DNA of 64,000 nt, from positions 1 through 64,000 of the forward strand of contig NZ_LXEO01000049.1 in NCBI RefSeq assembly GCF_001654865.1, read 5' to 3'. Shown piece after piece: positions 51,564 through 62,505 of this stretch. The translations under genes were made by a program, and so were the position numbers. This stretch comes from Buttiauxella noackiae ATCC 51607. Its GTDB lineage: Bacteria > Pseudomonadota > Gammaproteobacteria > Enterobacterales > Enterobacteriaceae. Numbering within the stretch: the stretch's first letter is position 1; every line of letters begins with the position of its first letter. The notes under the pieces were generated by a model. The model worked only from the letters and a program-made list of their open reading frames with translations. It was not told the origin of the DNA and ran no database searches.

Positions 51564-51592
51564 AAAAAGCGAACCTTCGAGGTTCGCTTTTT
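51564..51592. terminator. Bidirectional terminator between pckA and envZ
   Basis: AAAAAGCGAACC pairs with GGTTCGCTTTTT across a TTCGA loop, just before the envZ stop. Confidence 0.9.
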
Positions 51593-51601
51593 ATTTATCA
51601 C

Positions 51602-53670
<2,069 letters not shown>

Positions 53671-53907
53671 TCTTATACTCCCAAAGGCTCGAACAGTGAG
53701 TGCGTATTCTTAAAAAACTGCGACGTTACGACCAGTCAAATCTGGTATATATTCTAGTCGAAATTGTTACAAAGCATATTAAACAGATGGTTATAGGCAC
53801 TTTTTAGCACAGAACAATGACTTACTTCGCAAATCTCCGGGATTGCCATCACCCTGATATTTCGGTTTAAATCACCGTTAATTGTTTCACCCATGCAAGG
53901 CTTGCTG

Positions 53908-54381
53908 ATGAAAACGCCATTAATTACCCGCGAAGGCTATGAAAAGCTCAAACAAGAAAAGGACACCTTGTGGCGTGAAGAGCGTCCAGAGGTGACAAAA
54001 AAGGTCACCTGGGCGGCAAGCCTTGGCGATCGCAGTGAAAATGCCGACTACCAGTACAACAAAAAACGCCTGCGAGAAATAGATCGTAGAGTGCGTTATC
54101 TCACGAAATGCCTCGAACAGTTGAAAATTGTCGACTATTCACCGCAACAAGAAGGAAAAGTGTTCTTTGGCGCGTGGGTCGAGATTGAAAATGATGCAGG
54201 AAACCAGATGCGTTTTCGCATCGTCGGTTACGACGAGATTTTTGGACGCAAAGATTACATTTCTATCGATTCACCGATGGCGCGAGCATTGCTGAAAAAA
54301 GAAGTGGGTGACCTCGCCGTTGTGCAGACACCCGCCGGAGAAGCGCAGTGGTACGTTAATGAAATCGAGTATGTGAAATAG
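53908..54381 (+). CDS. greB: Transcription elongation factor GreB
   Basis: GreB inserts its coiled coil into the RNA polymerase secondary channel and stimulates cleavage of backtracked RNA. The ATG at 53908 (MKTPLITREGYEKLKQEKDT) gives 157 residues, as in E. coli; the frame to 53893 adds five residues without homology. The acidic coiled-coil tip residues are in GDRSENADYQYNKKRLREID (~35-55). The C-terminal FKBP-like domain is ~80-157. It is divergent from ompR across a 237-bp AT-rich promoter region. Confidence 0.96.
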   Translation: MKTPLITREGYEKLKQEKDTLWREERPEVTKKVTWAASLGDRSENADYQYNKKRLREIDRRVRYLTKCLEQLKIVDYSPQQEGKVFFGAWVEIENDAGNQMRFRIVGYDEIFGRKDYISIDSPMARALLKKEVGDLAVVQTPAGEAQWYVNEIEYVK

Positions 54382-54501
54382 CATACAGGCCAGCAACAGA
54401 ACAGTCCGATTCATCACCTGTCGGGCGCTGCGGCTGGCATTTTTACCCTCCAATCCGTATAACTATCCCCAAATAATTCCGACTAACTCAGATGAAAAGC
54501 C

Positions 54502-56832
54502 ATGATGAATGATTCACTCTGCCGCATTATTGCCAGCGAGCTAAAAGCCCGAAACGAACAGGTTGATGCCGCCGTTCGCCTGCTGGATGAAGGGAATACC
54601 GTGCCGTTTATTGCACGTTATCGTAAGGAAGTCACCGGCGGTCTGGATGACACGCAACTGCGTCAGCTCGAAACTCGTCTGGGCTATCTGCGCGAATTAG
54701 AAGACCGTCGTCAGACGATCCTTAAATCAATTACCGAGCAGGGTAAATTAAGTGACGAACTTGCCGCAGCCATCAACGGCACGCTGAGCAAAACCGAGCT
54801 CGAAGACCTCTATTTACCGTATAAGCAAAAGCGCCGTACACGCGGACAGATTGCTATCGAAGCAGGTCTTGAGCCACTGGCTGAATTGCTGTGGAATGAC
54901 CCTTCCCACACGCCGGAAGAAGCCGCTGCAAGTTACGTTGATGCCGATAAAGGTGTTGCTGATACTAAAGCCGCACTCGATGGCGCACGCTACATTCTGA
55001 TGGAGCGTTTTGCCGAAGATGCCGCGCTGCTGGCAAAAGTACGTAACTACCTGTGGAAGAACGCGCATCTGGTGGCTACCGTGGTCAGTGGTAAGGAAGA
55101 GGAAGGCGCGAAATTCCGCGACTACTTCGACCATCACGAACCTATCGCCACCGCTCCTTCGCACCGCGCCCTCGCCATGTTCCGAGGCCGCAACGAAGGC
55201 ATTCTACAACTCGCGCTGAATGCCGATCCGCAACACGATGAACCGCCGCGTGAAAGCTATTGCGAACAAATCATTATCGACCATCTCGGTTTGCGCCTGA
55301 ACAACGCCCCAGCAGATGCCTGGCGCCGTGCGGTAGTGAGCTGGACATGGCGCATCAAAGTGCTGATGCACCTCGAAACCGAACTAATGGGAACCGTACG
55401 TGAACGTGCTGAAGACGAAGCAATTAACGTTTTCGCCCGTAACCTCCACGACTTGTTAATGGCGGCACCTGCTGGCTTACGTGCCACAATGGGCCTCGAT
55501 CCGGGCCTGCGTACTGGCGTAAAAGTGGCGGTGGTTGATGCAACCGGCAAACTGGTTGCCACCGACACCATTTACCCACATACCGGACAAGCCGCAAAAG
55601 CCGCTGTTGCTGTTGCTGCACTGTGCGAGAAGCACAATGTTGAGCTGGTCGCTATCGGCAACGGAACAGCATCACGTGAAACCGAGCGCTTCTTCCTCGA
55701 TGTGCAGCAACAATTCCCGAAAGTCACCGCGCAGAAAGTCATCGTCAGCGAAGCGGGGGCATCAGTGTATTCCGCATCTGAGCTTGCAGCGCTGGAATTC
55801 CCTGATCTCGATGTTTCGATCCGTGGTGCAGTTTCGATTGCCCGCCGCCTGCAAGATCCCCTTGCCGAGCTGGTAAAAATCGATCCGAAATCCATCGGTG
55901 TCGGCCAGTATCAGCACGATGTTAGCCAGTCACAACTGGCAAAAAAACTGGATGCGGTGGTAGAAGACTGCGTAAACGCCGTGGGTGTGGATCTGAACAC
56001 TGCGTCTGTGCCGCTACTGACTCGCGTGGCAGGTTTAACGCGCATGATGGCGCAGAACATCGTCAACTGGCGTGATGAGAATGGCCGTTTCCAGAACCGC
56101 CAGCAGTTGCTGAAAGTCAGCCGCCTTGGGCCAAAAGCCTTTGAGCAGTGCGCGGGCTTCCTGCGTATTAACCACGGCGATAACCCACTCGATGCCTCCA
56201 CCGTGCACCCGGAAGCGTATCCGATTGTTGAGCGCATCCTGGCTGCGACCGAGCAAGCACTGCAGGATTTGATGGGTAATGGTGAAGCGTTACGCGGTCT
56301 GAGCCCACGCGATTTCACCGATGAACGTTTTGGTGTACCAACAGTTACCGACATCATCAAAGAGCTGGAAAAACCAGGCCGTGACCCGCGCCCTGAGTTC
56401 AAAACTGCGAAGTTTGCTGATGGCATTGAAACCATGAACGATCTTCAGCCTGGCATGGTGTTGGAAGGTGCTGTCACGAACGTCACCAACTTCGGCGCGT
56501 TTGTAGATATCGGCGTACATCAGGACGGTTTAGTCCACATATCCTCACTTTCTGACAAGTTCATCGACGACCCGCACAAAGTGGTGAAAGCCGGGGATAT
56601 CGTCAAAGTGAAAGTGATGGAAGTGGATCTGGCTCGCAAACGTATTGCGCTGACCATGCGTCTGGATGAGCAACCGGGTGAGTCCAACCGCCGTGGCAGT
56701 GCACCACGCGAGCAAACCGAACGCCGCCCGGCACAGCAACAAAAACCTCGCGGCCGTGAAAACACCAGCAGCAGTACCGGTAACAGTGCGATGAGTGATG
56801 CACTGGCAGCGGCATTGGGTAAGAAACGTTAA
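54502..56832 (+). CDS. yhgF: Tex-family RNA-binding protein YhgF
   Basis: YhgF/Tex is a large nucleic-acid-binding protein related to eukaryotic Spt6. The 776 residues show the N-terminal helical Tex region ([19 protein letters not shown]). An YqgF/RNase H-like domain (~325-450) begins [18 protein letters not shown] helix-hairpin-helix repeat (~490-560) has [12 protein letters not shown]. An S1 RNA-binding domain (~650-720) has [27 protein letters not shown] basic disordered tail follows. The start could be either of two adjacent ATGs. A short hairpin follows the stop. Confidence 0.95.
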   Translation: MMNDSLCRIIASELKARNEQVDAAVRLLDEGNTVPFIARYRKEVTGGLDDTQLRQLETRLGYLRELEDRRQTILKSITEQGKLSDELAAAINGTLSKTELEDLYLPYKQKRRTRGQIAIEAGLEPLAELLWNDPSHTPEEAAASYVDADKGVADTKAALDGARYILMERFAEDAALLAKVRNYLWKNAHLVATVVSGKEEEGAKFRDYFDHHEPIATAPSHRALAMFRGRNEGILQLALNADPQHDEPPRESYCEQIIIDHLGLRLNNAPADAWRRAVVSWTWRIKVLMHLETELMGTVRERAEDEAINVFARNLHDLLMAAPAGLRATMGLDPGLRTGVKVAVVDATGKLVATDTIYPHTGQAAKAAVAVAALCEKHNVELVAIGNGTASRETERFFLDVQQQFPKVTAQKVIVSEAGASVYSASELAALEFPDLDVSIRGAVSIARRLQDPLAELVKIDPKSIGVGQYQHDVSQSQLAKKLDAVVEDCVNAVGVDLNTASVPLLTRVAGLTRMMAQNIVNWRDENGRFQNRQQLLKVSRLGPKAFEQCAGFLRINHGDNPLDASTVHPEAYPIVERILAATEQALQDLMGNGEALRGLSPRDFTDERFGVPTVTDIIKELEKPGRDPRPEFKTAKFADGIETMNDLQPGMVLEGAVTNVTNFGAFVDIGVHQDGLVHISSLSDKFIDDPHKVVKAGDIVKVKVMEVDLARKRIALTMRLDEQPGESNRRGSAPREQTERRPAQQQKPRGRENTSSSTGNSAMSDALAAALGKKR

Positions 56833-56848
56833 TCCTTAATGCTGATTT

Positions 56849-56874
56849 CCCCCTCTCCTTTCATCAGGAGGGGG
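56849..56874 (+). terminator. Hairpin after yhgF
   Basis: CCCCCTC (56849-56855) pairs with GAGGGGG (56868-56874). The inner CTCC...GGAG resembles the CTCTCC-type repeats elsewhere in the window. No T-run follows. Confidence 0.4.
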
Positions 56875-56998
56875 CGGAACAAACCCGAATGTATTTCCTC
56901 ACAGTTAAATTCAGCACAATTTGCTTGTTTCATTCCCCGCAGCGAATGAATAACATTTCTTTAGCATCCGCAGTAATTCGTCAGAAAATAGAGTGAGT

Positions 56999-57012
56999 TT
57001 GCGATAGATCAA
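56999..57012 (+). promoter_or_regulatory. Candidate FNR site of feoABC
   Basis: TTGCG-ATAG-ATCAA matches the FNR palindrome TTGAT-N4-ATCAA at eight of ten positions. It lies ~330 bp before feoA, so a long leader would be implied. Confidence 0.35.
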
Positions 57013-57092
57013 TTTTCGCAAAAATATAAAAACACCACTAATATTTATCAAATATGTAACACCTGAAATATCATGACAACATTAAAAGAGAT

Positions 57093-57114
57093 AAAATAAT
57101 AAAATTATTATTTT
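57093..57114. repeat. AT-only 22-bp palindrome upstream of feoA
   Basis: AAAATAATAA and TTATTATTTT, perfect 10-bp arms, flank an AA spacer in an AT-rich block. It could be a nucleoid-protein or operator site; nothing more can be said from sequence. Confidence 0.35.
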
Positions 57115-57256
57115 AAAACAAATGCAACACACTGTTATTAATGATGTTTATATAAAAATAGCTTATACAGCCAACATATCTAATAAATAAAATCCCTCTG
57201 AAAAAATAAATTTAAACGAGTCATTCACCCCAAAAATAATTATTGAAGACAGAAAC

Positions 57257-57275
57257 CATTCTCATTATCATTGAT
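57257..57275. promoter_or_regulatory. Candidate Fur box of feoABC
   Basis: CCATTCTCATTATCATTGA, read on the other strand, contains consecutive GATAAT and GAGAAT hexamers of the Fur consensus. It lies ~70 bp before the feoA ATG, where Fur repression of feo would be expected. Confidence 0.6.
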
Positions 57276-57344
57276 TTGTTCGTTATTTCTCCTCAATGCC
57301 CAACGATATTTTTAAATACCCGAGCCCAGCTCTAAGTAGGTCCT

Positions 57345-57569
57345 ATGCGTTTCTTACCAAGTAGTGCGTGGAAGATTACCGGTTTTGCCAGTGAAATTAG
57401 CCCGTCATACCGCCAAAAATTATTATCACTCGGTATGTTGCCAGGCTCTTCATTCAACGTTGTACGTGTTGCGCCGTTAGGCGATCCGATTCATATCGAA
57501 ACACGTCGCGTCAGTTTGGTACTACGTAAAAAAGATCTCGAATTGCTGCACGTTGAAGCCATTGCCTGA
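57345..57569 (+). CDS. feoA: Ferrous iron transport protein A
   Basis: FeoA is a small cytoplasmic SH3-like protein needed for FeoB-mediated Fe2+ uptake. The 74 residues are one shorter than E. coli. [21 protein letters not shown] and [20 protein letters not shown] are the conserved core. The ATG follows TAGGTCCT. It is the first gene of feoABC. Confidence 0.96.
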   Translation: MRFLPSSAWKITGFASEISPSYRQKLLSLGMLPGSSFNVVRVAPLGDPIHIETRRVSLVLRKKDLELLHVEAIA

Positions 57570-57623
57570 TTGGCGGGGTGAGCGCTCGCGCTCGTTGCTA
57601 TTTTCTTTAAGTTCACGAAAAAA

Positions 57624-59945
57624 ATGAAAAAATTAACTATCGGCTTAATAGGTAACCCTAACTCAGGGAAAACCACCTTATTCAACCAACTCACTGGTTC
57701 ACGCCAGCGGGTTGGTAACTGGGCGGGCGTTACTGTAGAACGTAAAGAAGGCCAGTTTTCAACGCTTGCGCACCAAGTCACACTGGTTGACTTACCTGGC
57801 ACTTACTCGCTGACCACCATTTCATCGCAAACCTCCCTCGATGAACAAATTGCCTGCCACTACATTCTCAGCGGTGACGCCGACCTGCTCATTAACGTTG
57901 TCGATGCGTCTAACCTCGAACGTAATCTCTATCTGACGTTACAACTTCTTGAACTGGGCATTCCTTGTGTCGTTGCGCTCAACATGCTCGACATCGCCGA
58001 GAAGCAAGATATTCGCATTGATATCGACGCACTCGCCGCACGTCTGGGCTGCCCGGTTGTACCGCTGGTTTCCACTCGTGGCCGGGGTATGGAAGGCCTG
58101 AAACTGGCAATCGACCGCCGCCTACCAAATGCACATAGCGATTTAGTACTTTACCCGCCAAAACTGCTTGAAGAAGCCGACAAACTGGCTACTGAAATGC
58201 CTGGCGATATGCCCGCACAGCAGCGCCGTTGGTTAGCACTGCAAATGCTGGAGGGCGATATCTACAGCCGTGAATACGCGGGTCACGCCGCTGACAAATT
58301 GGACGCGATGCGTGCACAACTGGCAGCAGAGAACGAAGACCCGGCGCTGCTGATTGCCGATGCACGTTATCAAACTATCGCCGCCATCTGCGATTCCATC
58401 AGCAACAGTCTGACCGCCGAACCACACCGTTTAACGGCCATGATGGATAAAATCATTCTTAACCGCTTCCTCGGTTTGCCTGTGTTCCTGCTGGTGATGT
58501 ACCTGATGTTCTTGCTGGCGATTAACATCGGCGGCGCATTGCAGCCCATTTTTGACGGCGGTTCTGCGGCTATCTTTATCCACGGTATTCAGTGGATTGG
58601 CGCCACACTTCACTTCCCAGGCTGGCTGACGATTTTCTTAGCGCAAGGTATCGGCGGTGGTATCAACACCGTGCTGCCACTGGTGCCACAAATCGGCATG
58701 ATGTATCTGTTCCTTTCGTTCCTTGAAGACTCCGGTTACATGGCGCGTGCCGCATTCGTGATGGACCGCCTGATGCAATCCCTAGGCTTACCGGGCAAAT
58801 CATTCGTACCGCTTATCGTCGGATTCGGGTGTAACGTGCCATCGGTGATGGGCGCACGTACGCTGGATGCTCCGCGTGAACGCCTAATGACCATCATGAT
58901 GGCACCGTTTATGTCATGCGGTGCGCGTCTGGCTATTTTTGCAGTATTTGCCGCGGCATTCTTTGGGCAGCAAGGCGCGCTGGTTGTCTTCTCGCTCTAT
59001 ATTCTTGGCATCGTGATGGCGATTCTGACCGGCCTGATGCTCAAGCACACCATCATGCGCGGCGAAGCAACACCGTTTGTGATGGAGCTGCCGGTGTATC
59101 ACGTTCCGCACCTGAAAAGCCTGCTGCTGCAAACCTGGCAACGTCTGAAAGGTTTCGTGCTGCGTGCCGGTAAAGTTATCGTCATCGTCAGTATTTTCAT
59201 TGGTGCACTGAACAGTTTCTCGTTTAGCGGCAAAGAAGTGGACAACATCAATGATTCGGCTTTGGCATCAGTTAGCCGTGTGCTGACTCCATTGCTAAAA
59301 CCGATTGGCGTCCATGAAGATAACTGGCAAGCGACCGTTGGCCTGTTTACTGGTGCAATGGCAAAAGAAGTGGTGGTTGGTACACTCAACACGCTTTACA
59401 CCGCTGAAGACATGCATGAAGAACCGTTTGATGCCGCAAGCTTCAACTTGCTCGATGAGTTAGGCAGTGCTGCGGGTGAAACCTGGCAAAGCCTGAAAGA
59501 CACTTTCAGCCTGAGCGTGCTGCTCAACCCAATCGAAGCCAGCAAAGGCGATGGTGAAATGGCAAGCGGCGCAATGGGCGTGATGAGTAGCAAATTCGGC
59601 AGTGCGGCTGCGGCCTATAGCTACCTGATTTTCGTTCTGCTCTATATCCCATGTATTTCGGTGATGGGTGCAGTGGCGCGTGAATCAAGCCGCGGCTGGA
59701 TGATGTTCTCAGTTCTGTGGGGTCTGAACATCGCCTATTCACTTTCCACACTCTATTACCAGACCGTGACATTTAGTGCCCATCCACAGTTCAGCCTGGT
59801 CTGTATCCTCGCGGTGGTGTTGTTCAATGTGATGCTGATTGGTGGTTTACGCCGGGCACGTAGCCGTGTGGATGTCAGCCTGATGTCTACACGTAAAACA
59901 GTCACAGCTGCTTGCTGTAAAAGCAGCGCTGGCGATTGTCACTAA
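57624..59945 (+). CDS. feoB: Ferrous iron transporter FeoB
   Basis: FeoB is the inner-membrane Fe2+ permease, with an N-terminal G-protein domain: G1 GNPNSGKTT (~10-18), G3 DLPGTYSL (~55-62) and G4 NMLD (~120). A GDI-like helical domain (~170-265) follows. The membrane domain (~280-760) contains two Gate motifs, including LPLVPQIGMMYLFLSFLEDS and GCNVPSVMGARTLD. The 773 residues match E. coli. The C-terminus is Cys-rich (AACCKSSAGDC). feoC starts 9 bp later. Confidence 0.98.
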   Translation: MKKLTIGLIGNPNSGKTTLFNQLTGSRQRVGNWAGVTVERKEGQFSTLAHQVTLVDLPGTYSLTTISSQTSLDEQIACHYILSGDADLLINVVDASNLERNLYLTLQLLELGIPCVVALNMLDIAEKQDIRIDIDALAARLGCPVVPLVSTRGRGMEGLKLAIDRRLPNAHSDLVLYPPKLLEEADKLATEMPGDMPAQQRRWLALQMLEGDIYSREYAGHAADKLDAMRAQLAAENEDPALLIADARYQTIAAICDSISNSLTAEPHRLTAMMDKIILNRFLGLPVFLLVMYLMFLLAINIGGALQPIFDGGSAAIFIHGIQWIGATLHFPGWLTIFLAQGIGGGINTVLPLVPQIGMMYLFLSFLEDSGYMARAAFVMDRLMQSLGLPGKSFVPLIVGFGCNVPSVMGARTLDAPRERLMTIMMAPFMSCGARLAIFAVFAAAFFGQQGALVVFSLYILGIVMAILTGLMLKHTIMRGEATPFVMELPVYHVPHLKSLLLQTWQRLKGFVLRAGKVIVIVSIFIGALNSFSFSGKEVDNINDSALASVSRVLTPLLKPIGVHEDNWQATVGLFTGAMAKEVVVGTLNTLYTAEDMHEEPFDAASFNLLDELGSAAGETWQSLKDTFSLSVLLNPIEASKGDGEMASGAMGVMSSKFGSAAAAYSYLIFVLLYIPCISVMGAVARESSRGWMMFSVLWGLNIAYSLSTLYYQTVTFSAHPQFSLVCILAVVLFNVMLIGGLRRARSRVDVSLMSTRKTVTAACCKSSAGDCH

Positions 59946-59954
59946 GGAGAAGGT

Positions 59955-60194
59955 ATGGCGAGCTTAATTGAGATTCGTGATGCACTGGCGCTGCAAGGGC
60001 GTATGGATGCGACGCAAATTAGCCAACAGCTCGCGACACCATTGCCGCTGGTTAACGCCATGCTGAGCCGCCTCGAGGCTATGGGCAAGGCAATGCGTAT
60101 CACAGAAGATCCGAGCGATTGTCTGACAGGCAGCTGTAAAAGCTGCCCTGAAGGTAAAAAATGTGTTCGGGAAATGTGGGTGTTGCGGGCGTAA
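59955..60194 (+). CDS. feoC: Fe-S-dependent regulator / FeoB stabiliser FeoC
   Basis: FeoC is a small winged-helix protein that in enterobacteria binds FeoB and protects it from FtsH degradation. The 79 residues have an N-terminal HTH ([24 protein letters not shown]). Four cysteines near the C-terminus (56, 61, 64, 70 in [15 protein letters not shown]) can ligate an Fe-S cluster. AAGGAG precedes the ATG. It is the last gene of feoABC, followed by two REP-like repeats. Confidence 0.94.
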   Translation: MASLIEIRDALALQGRMDATQISQQLATPLPLVNAMLSRLEAMGKAMRITEDPSDCLTGSCKSCPEGKKCVREMWVLRA

Positions 60195-60201
60195 AGGTTA
60201 T

Positions 60202-60238
60202 GTAGATAGTGGATGGCACCAGGGCTTATCCACTCTAC
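60202..60238. repeat. REP-like palindromic repeat (AGTGGAT type)
   Basis: GTAG/CTAC ends flank AGTGGAT/ATCCACT arms. It is the first of a tandem pair between the convergent feoC and bioH genes. Confidence 0.7.
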
Positions 60239-60250
60239 AAAACCAATCGC

Positions 60251-60280
60251 GTAGGTCGGATAAGCGCAGCGTCATCCGAC
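60251..60280. repeat. REP-like palindromic repeat (GTCGGAT type)
   Basis: GTAG then GTCGGAT/ATCCGAC arms around TAAGCGCAGCGTC. The last base is part of the bioH stop codon. It is the second of the tandem pair after feoC. Confidence 0.75.
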
Positions 60281-61050
60281 TAAATCTGCTGATGAAACTC
60301 TTCAAGTACCCGGCAAACATCCTGCGGGTGCGAAATAAACGGTGCATGGGCCGCTTTAGGGAAAATAATTGCCTCACTTTGCGGCCAGCGCTCGTTCAGT
60401 AAACCCGAGATTTTGCGCGGTACCAACCCATCCAAATGCCCATATAAACGCAGGAAAGGCACCGTAATCTGGCTCAGCGCTTCACGTAAATCCGCCGTTT
60501 TCAAAATTTCCAGACCACCGTTTAACACCTCAACGCTCGGCATAGGCTGCTCAAGCACAACCGCTTTCAGACGGCGAGCATCCTGGCGCGCAGTTTCTGT
60601 TCCCAGCGTTTGTAATGCCAGAAAACGCTCGACAGTTCGTTGAAAGTCTTCACTTAACTGATGCTGGAAGCCAGCCAGAACTTCAGGCTTGATGCCCGGC
60701 CAACTTTCCTGCGCAGTGAAACAAGGCGAAGAAGCGATAGTCACTAAACCTTTCACGCGCTGTGGATGGTTTAGTGCAACCTGGCTTGCCACCAGCCCAC
60801 CTAAACTCCAGCCCAGCCAAATCGCCTGCTCTGGCGCTTGCGCCAACACAATAGTAGCCATTTCTTCAAGAGTAAGCGCGCCGAACCCCTGGCTTCGGCC
60901 ATAGCCGGGCAGGTCGACAAGATGAAGGCGAAAATGCGAGCTTAGTTCCTCGCAAATGCAATGCCATACTTCCGCATTCAGCCCCCATCCGTGCAGCAGC
61001 ACAAGATCATCTTTTCCTTCACCTTTTGTCTGCCACCAAAGCTTGCTCAT
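60280..61050 (-). CDS. bioH: Pimeloyl-ACP methyl ester carboxylesterase BioH
   Basis: BioH removes the methyl group from pimeloyl-ACP methyl ester, releasing pimeloyl-ACP for biotin synthesis. The 256 residues form an alpha/beta hydrolase. [13 protein letters not shown] (~17-29) is the oxyanion region, Ser82 in GWSLGGLVA the nucleophile, Asp in YGHLDGLVP (~207) and His in [11 protein letters not shown] (~235) complete the triad. It is divergent from gntX, and is not linked to a bio operon here, as in E. coli. Confidence 0.97.
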   Translation of the reverse strand: MSKLWWQTKGEGKDDLVLLHGWGLNAEVWHCICEELSSHFRLHLVDLPGYGRSQGFGALTLEEMATIVLAQAPEQAIWLGWSLGGLVASQVALNHPQRVKGLVTIASSPCFTAQESWPGIKPEVLAGFQHQLSEDFQRTVERFLALQTLGTETARQDARRLKAVVLEQPMPSVEVLNGGLEILKTADLREALSQITVPFLRLYGHLDGLVPRKISGLLNERWPQSEAIIFPKAAHAPFISHPQDVCRVLEEFHQQI

Positions 61051-61088
61051 CAGTTACTGTTCTCATTTTTATCTGCAAGGAGGCGAAT

Positions 61089-61772
61089 ATGCTAACAGTC
61101 CCAGGGCTATGTTGGATATGCCAGATGCCACTCGCTTGCGCACATTGGGGGTTCTGTTCACGGTGTGCCAAAGCATTACCCATTCCACCACCCTGTTGCC
61201 CATGCTGTGGTTTACCCTGCGCAAACACCCACTCCCCCTGCGGCCGATGCCTGCAAAAACCACCTGCGTGGAATGCGTTAATATTCGTTACCGATTACTG
61301 TCCACCAATGAGTAGGCTGGTTCAACGCTTCAAATTCAATGCAACTGTTGCTCTTGCCCCAGCTTTAGCGCGCTTACTGCTGCTACGTATTCTGGATACA
61401 AAACGCCAGTTTCAGTGGCCTAAACCCGATTATATCGTGAGTGTTCCATTGCATTCGCGCCGTGCCTGGCTGCGTGGTTTTAATCAAAGCGACCTGCTGG
61501 CAAGGCAGCTCTCACACTGGCTGCAATGCGACTATCTCCCACAGGGCATCAAACGAATTCGAGCCGCGCAAACACAGCATCAGCTTAACGCCCGAATGCG
61601 ACGCAACAATCTTAAAGGTGCTTTCAGGGTTGATTTTCCGGTAGCAGGCCGCCATATAATTATTGTGGATGATGTCGTCACGACGGGCAGTACGGTGGCG
61701 GAAATTGCGCAGATGCTGAAAAAGCAGGGCGCGGCGACTATCCAGGTGTGGTGCCTTTGTCGAACCTTGTAG
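61089..61772 (+). CDS. gntX: ComF/GntX family phosphoribosyltransferase-like protein
   Basis: This 227-residue protein is homologous to ComFC, a competence factor of naturally transformable bacteria; E. coli GntX is implicated in DNA use as a nutrient. The ATG at 61089 (MLTVPGLCWICQMPLACAHW) matches E. coli; the longer frame to 61026 overlaps the bioH start region. A double zinc ribbon with CxxC motifs lies at ~8-60. The phosphoribosyltransferase-like domain has IIIVDDVVTTGSTVAE near 190-205 and RGFNQSDLLA near 140. With hofMNOPQ, it is a second DNA-uptake homologue in the window. Confidence 0.93.
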   Translation: MLTVPGLCWICQMPLACAHWGFCSRCAKALPIPPPCCPCCGLPCANTHSPCGRCLQKPPAWNALIFVTDYCPPMSRLVQRFKFNATVALAPALARLLLLRILDTKRQFQWPKPDYIVSVPLHSRRAWLRGFNQSDLLARQLSHWLQCDYLPQGIKRIRAAQTQHQLNARMRRNNLKGAFRVDFPVAGRHIIIVDDVVTTGSTVAEIAQMLKKQGAATIQVWCLCRTL

Positions 61773-61830
61773 ACCCTCGATGATGGGCGTATTATAACCG
61801 ACTAAAATAGTCAACTATTGAGCAATCGTT

Positions 61831-62406
61831 ATGATCCGTATTTCCGATACAGCACAATCCCACTTTGCCAAACTGTTGGCAGGTCAGGAAGAAGGGACGC
61901 AAATTCGCGTATTCGTCATCAATCCTGGTACTCCAAATGCGGAGTGCGGGGTTTCTTACTGTCCGCCGGATGCGGTTGAAGCTTCAGATACTGCCCTGAA
62001 ATTTGAGCAGCTGACCGCATATGTGGATGAGTTAAGCGCGCCTTACCTCGAAGATGCTGAAATTGATTTCGTCACCGACCAGCTCGGCTCGCAGCTGACA
62101 CTGAAAGCGCCAAACGCCAAAATGCGTAAAGTGTCTGACGATGCACCGTTGATGGAGCGCGTTGAATATATGCTGCAAGCAACGGTTAACCCACAGCTGG
62201 CAGGCCACGGCGGCCGTGTGACGCTGATGGAAATTACCGACGAAGGTTTTGCGATTCTGCAATTCGGCGGCGGCTGTAACGGCTGTTCAATGGTCGATGT
62301 GACCCTGAAAGAAGGCATCGAGAAGCAACTGTTGGCAGAGTTCCCTGAACTGAAAGGCGTTCGTGATTTGACCGAACACCAGCGTGGCGAGCACTCTTAC
62401 TACTGA
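61831..62406 (+). CDS. nfuA: Fe/S biogenesis protein NfuA
   Basis: NfuA carries and delivers [4Fe-4S] clusters to target enzymes under oxidative stress or iron starvation. The 191 residues have a degenerate A-type scaffold domain (~1-95) and a C-terminal Nfu domain with Cys149-x-x-Cys152 ([11 protein letters not shown]) that binds the cluster between two subunits. In E. coli gntT follows; here malQ comes next on the opposite strand after two repeats. Confidence 0.97.
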   Translation: MIRISDTAQSHFAKLLAGQEEGTQIRVFVINPGTPNAECGVSYCPPDAVEASDTALKFEQLTAYVDELSAPYLEDAEIDFVTDQLGSQLTLKAPNAKMRKVSDDAPLMERVEYMLQATVNPQLAGHGGRVTLMEITDEGFAILQFGGGCNGCSMVDVTLKEGIEKQLLAEFPELKGVRDLTEHQRGEHSYY

Positions 62407-62413
62407 TGCGAAA

Positions 62414-62448
62414 TAGCGGTGGATAGCGCTTGCGCTTATCCACCCTAC
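62414..62448. repeat. REP-like palindromic repeat (GGTGGAT type)
   Basis: GGTGGAT/ATCCACC arms around AGCGCTTGCGCTT, ending CTAC. It is the first of a tandem pair between the convergent nfuA and malQ. Confidence 0.72.
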
Positions 62449-62461
62449 TCAAAACGATGTT

Positions 62462-62492
62462 GTAAGTCGGGTAAGCGCTAGCGCCACCCGAC
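62462..62492. repeat. REP-like palindromic repeat (GTCGGGT type)
   Basis: GTAA then GTCGGGT/ACCCGAC arms around AAGCGCTAGCGCC. It is the second of the tandem pair after nfuA, with another compensated arm change (A-T to G-C). Confidence 0.72.
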
Positions 62493-62505
62493 ATATCAAA
62501 AACTC

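Larger units (their letters stand above)
56833..57344. promoter_or_regulatory. yhgF-feoA spacer and feo regulatory region
   Basis: This 512-bp spacer has no credible gene. It holds a GC-rich hairpin after yhgF (56849-56874), a weak FNR-like site (56999-57012), a very AT-rich block of about 200 bp with a 22-bp palindrome (57093-57114), and a Fur-like site (57257-57275). The placement fits anaerobic activation and iron repression of feoABC, both known for E. coli. Confidence 0.6.
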
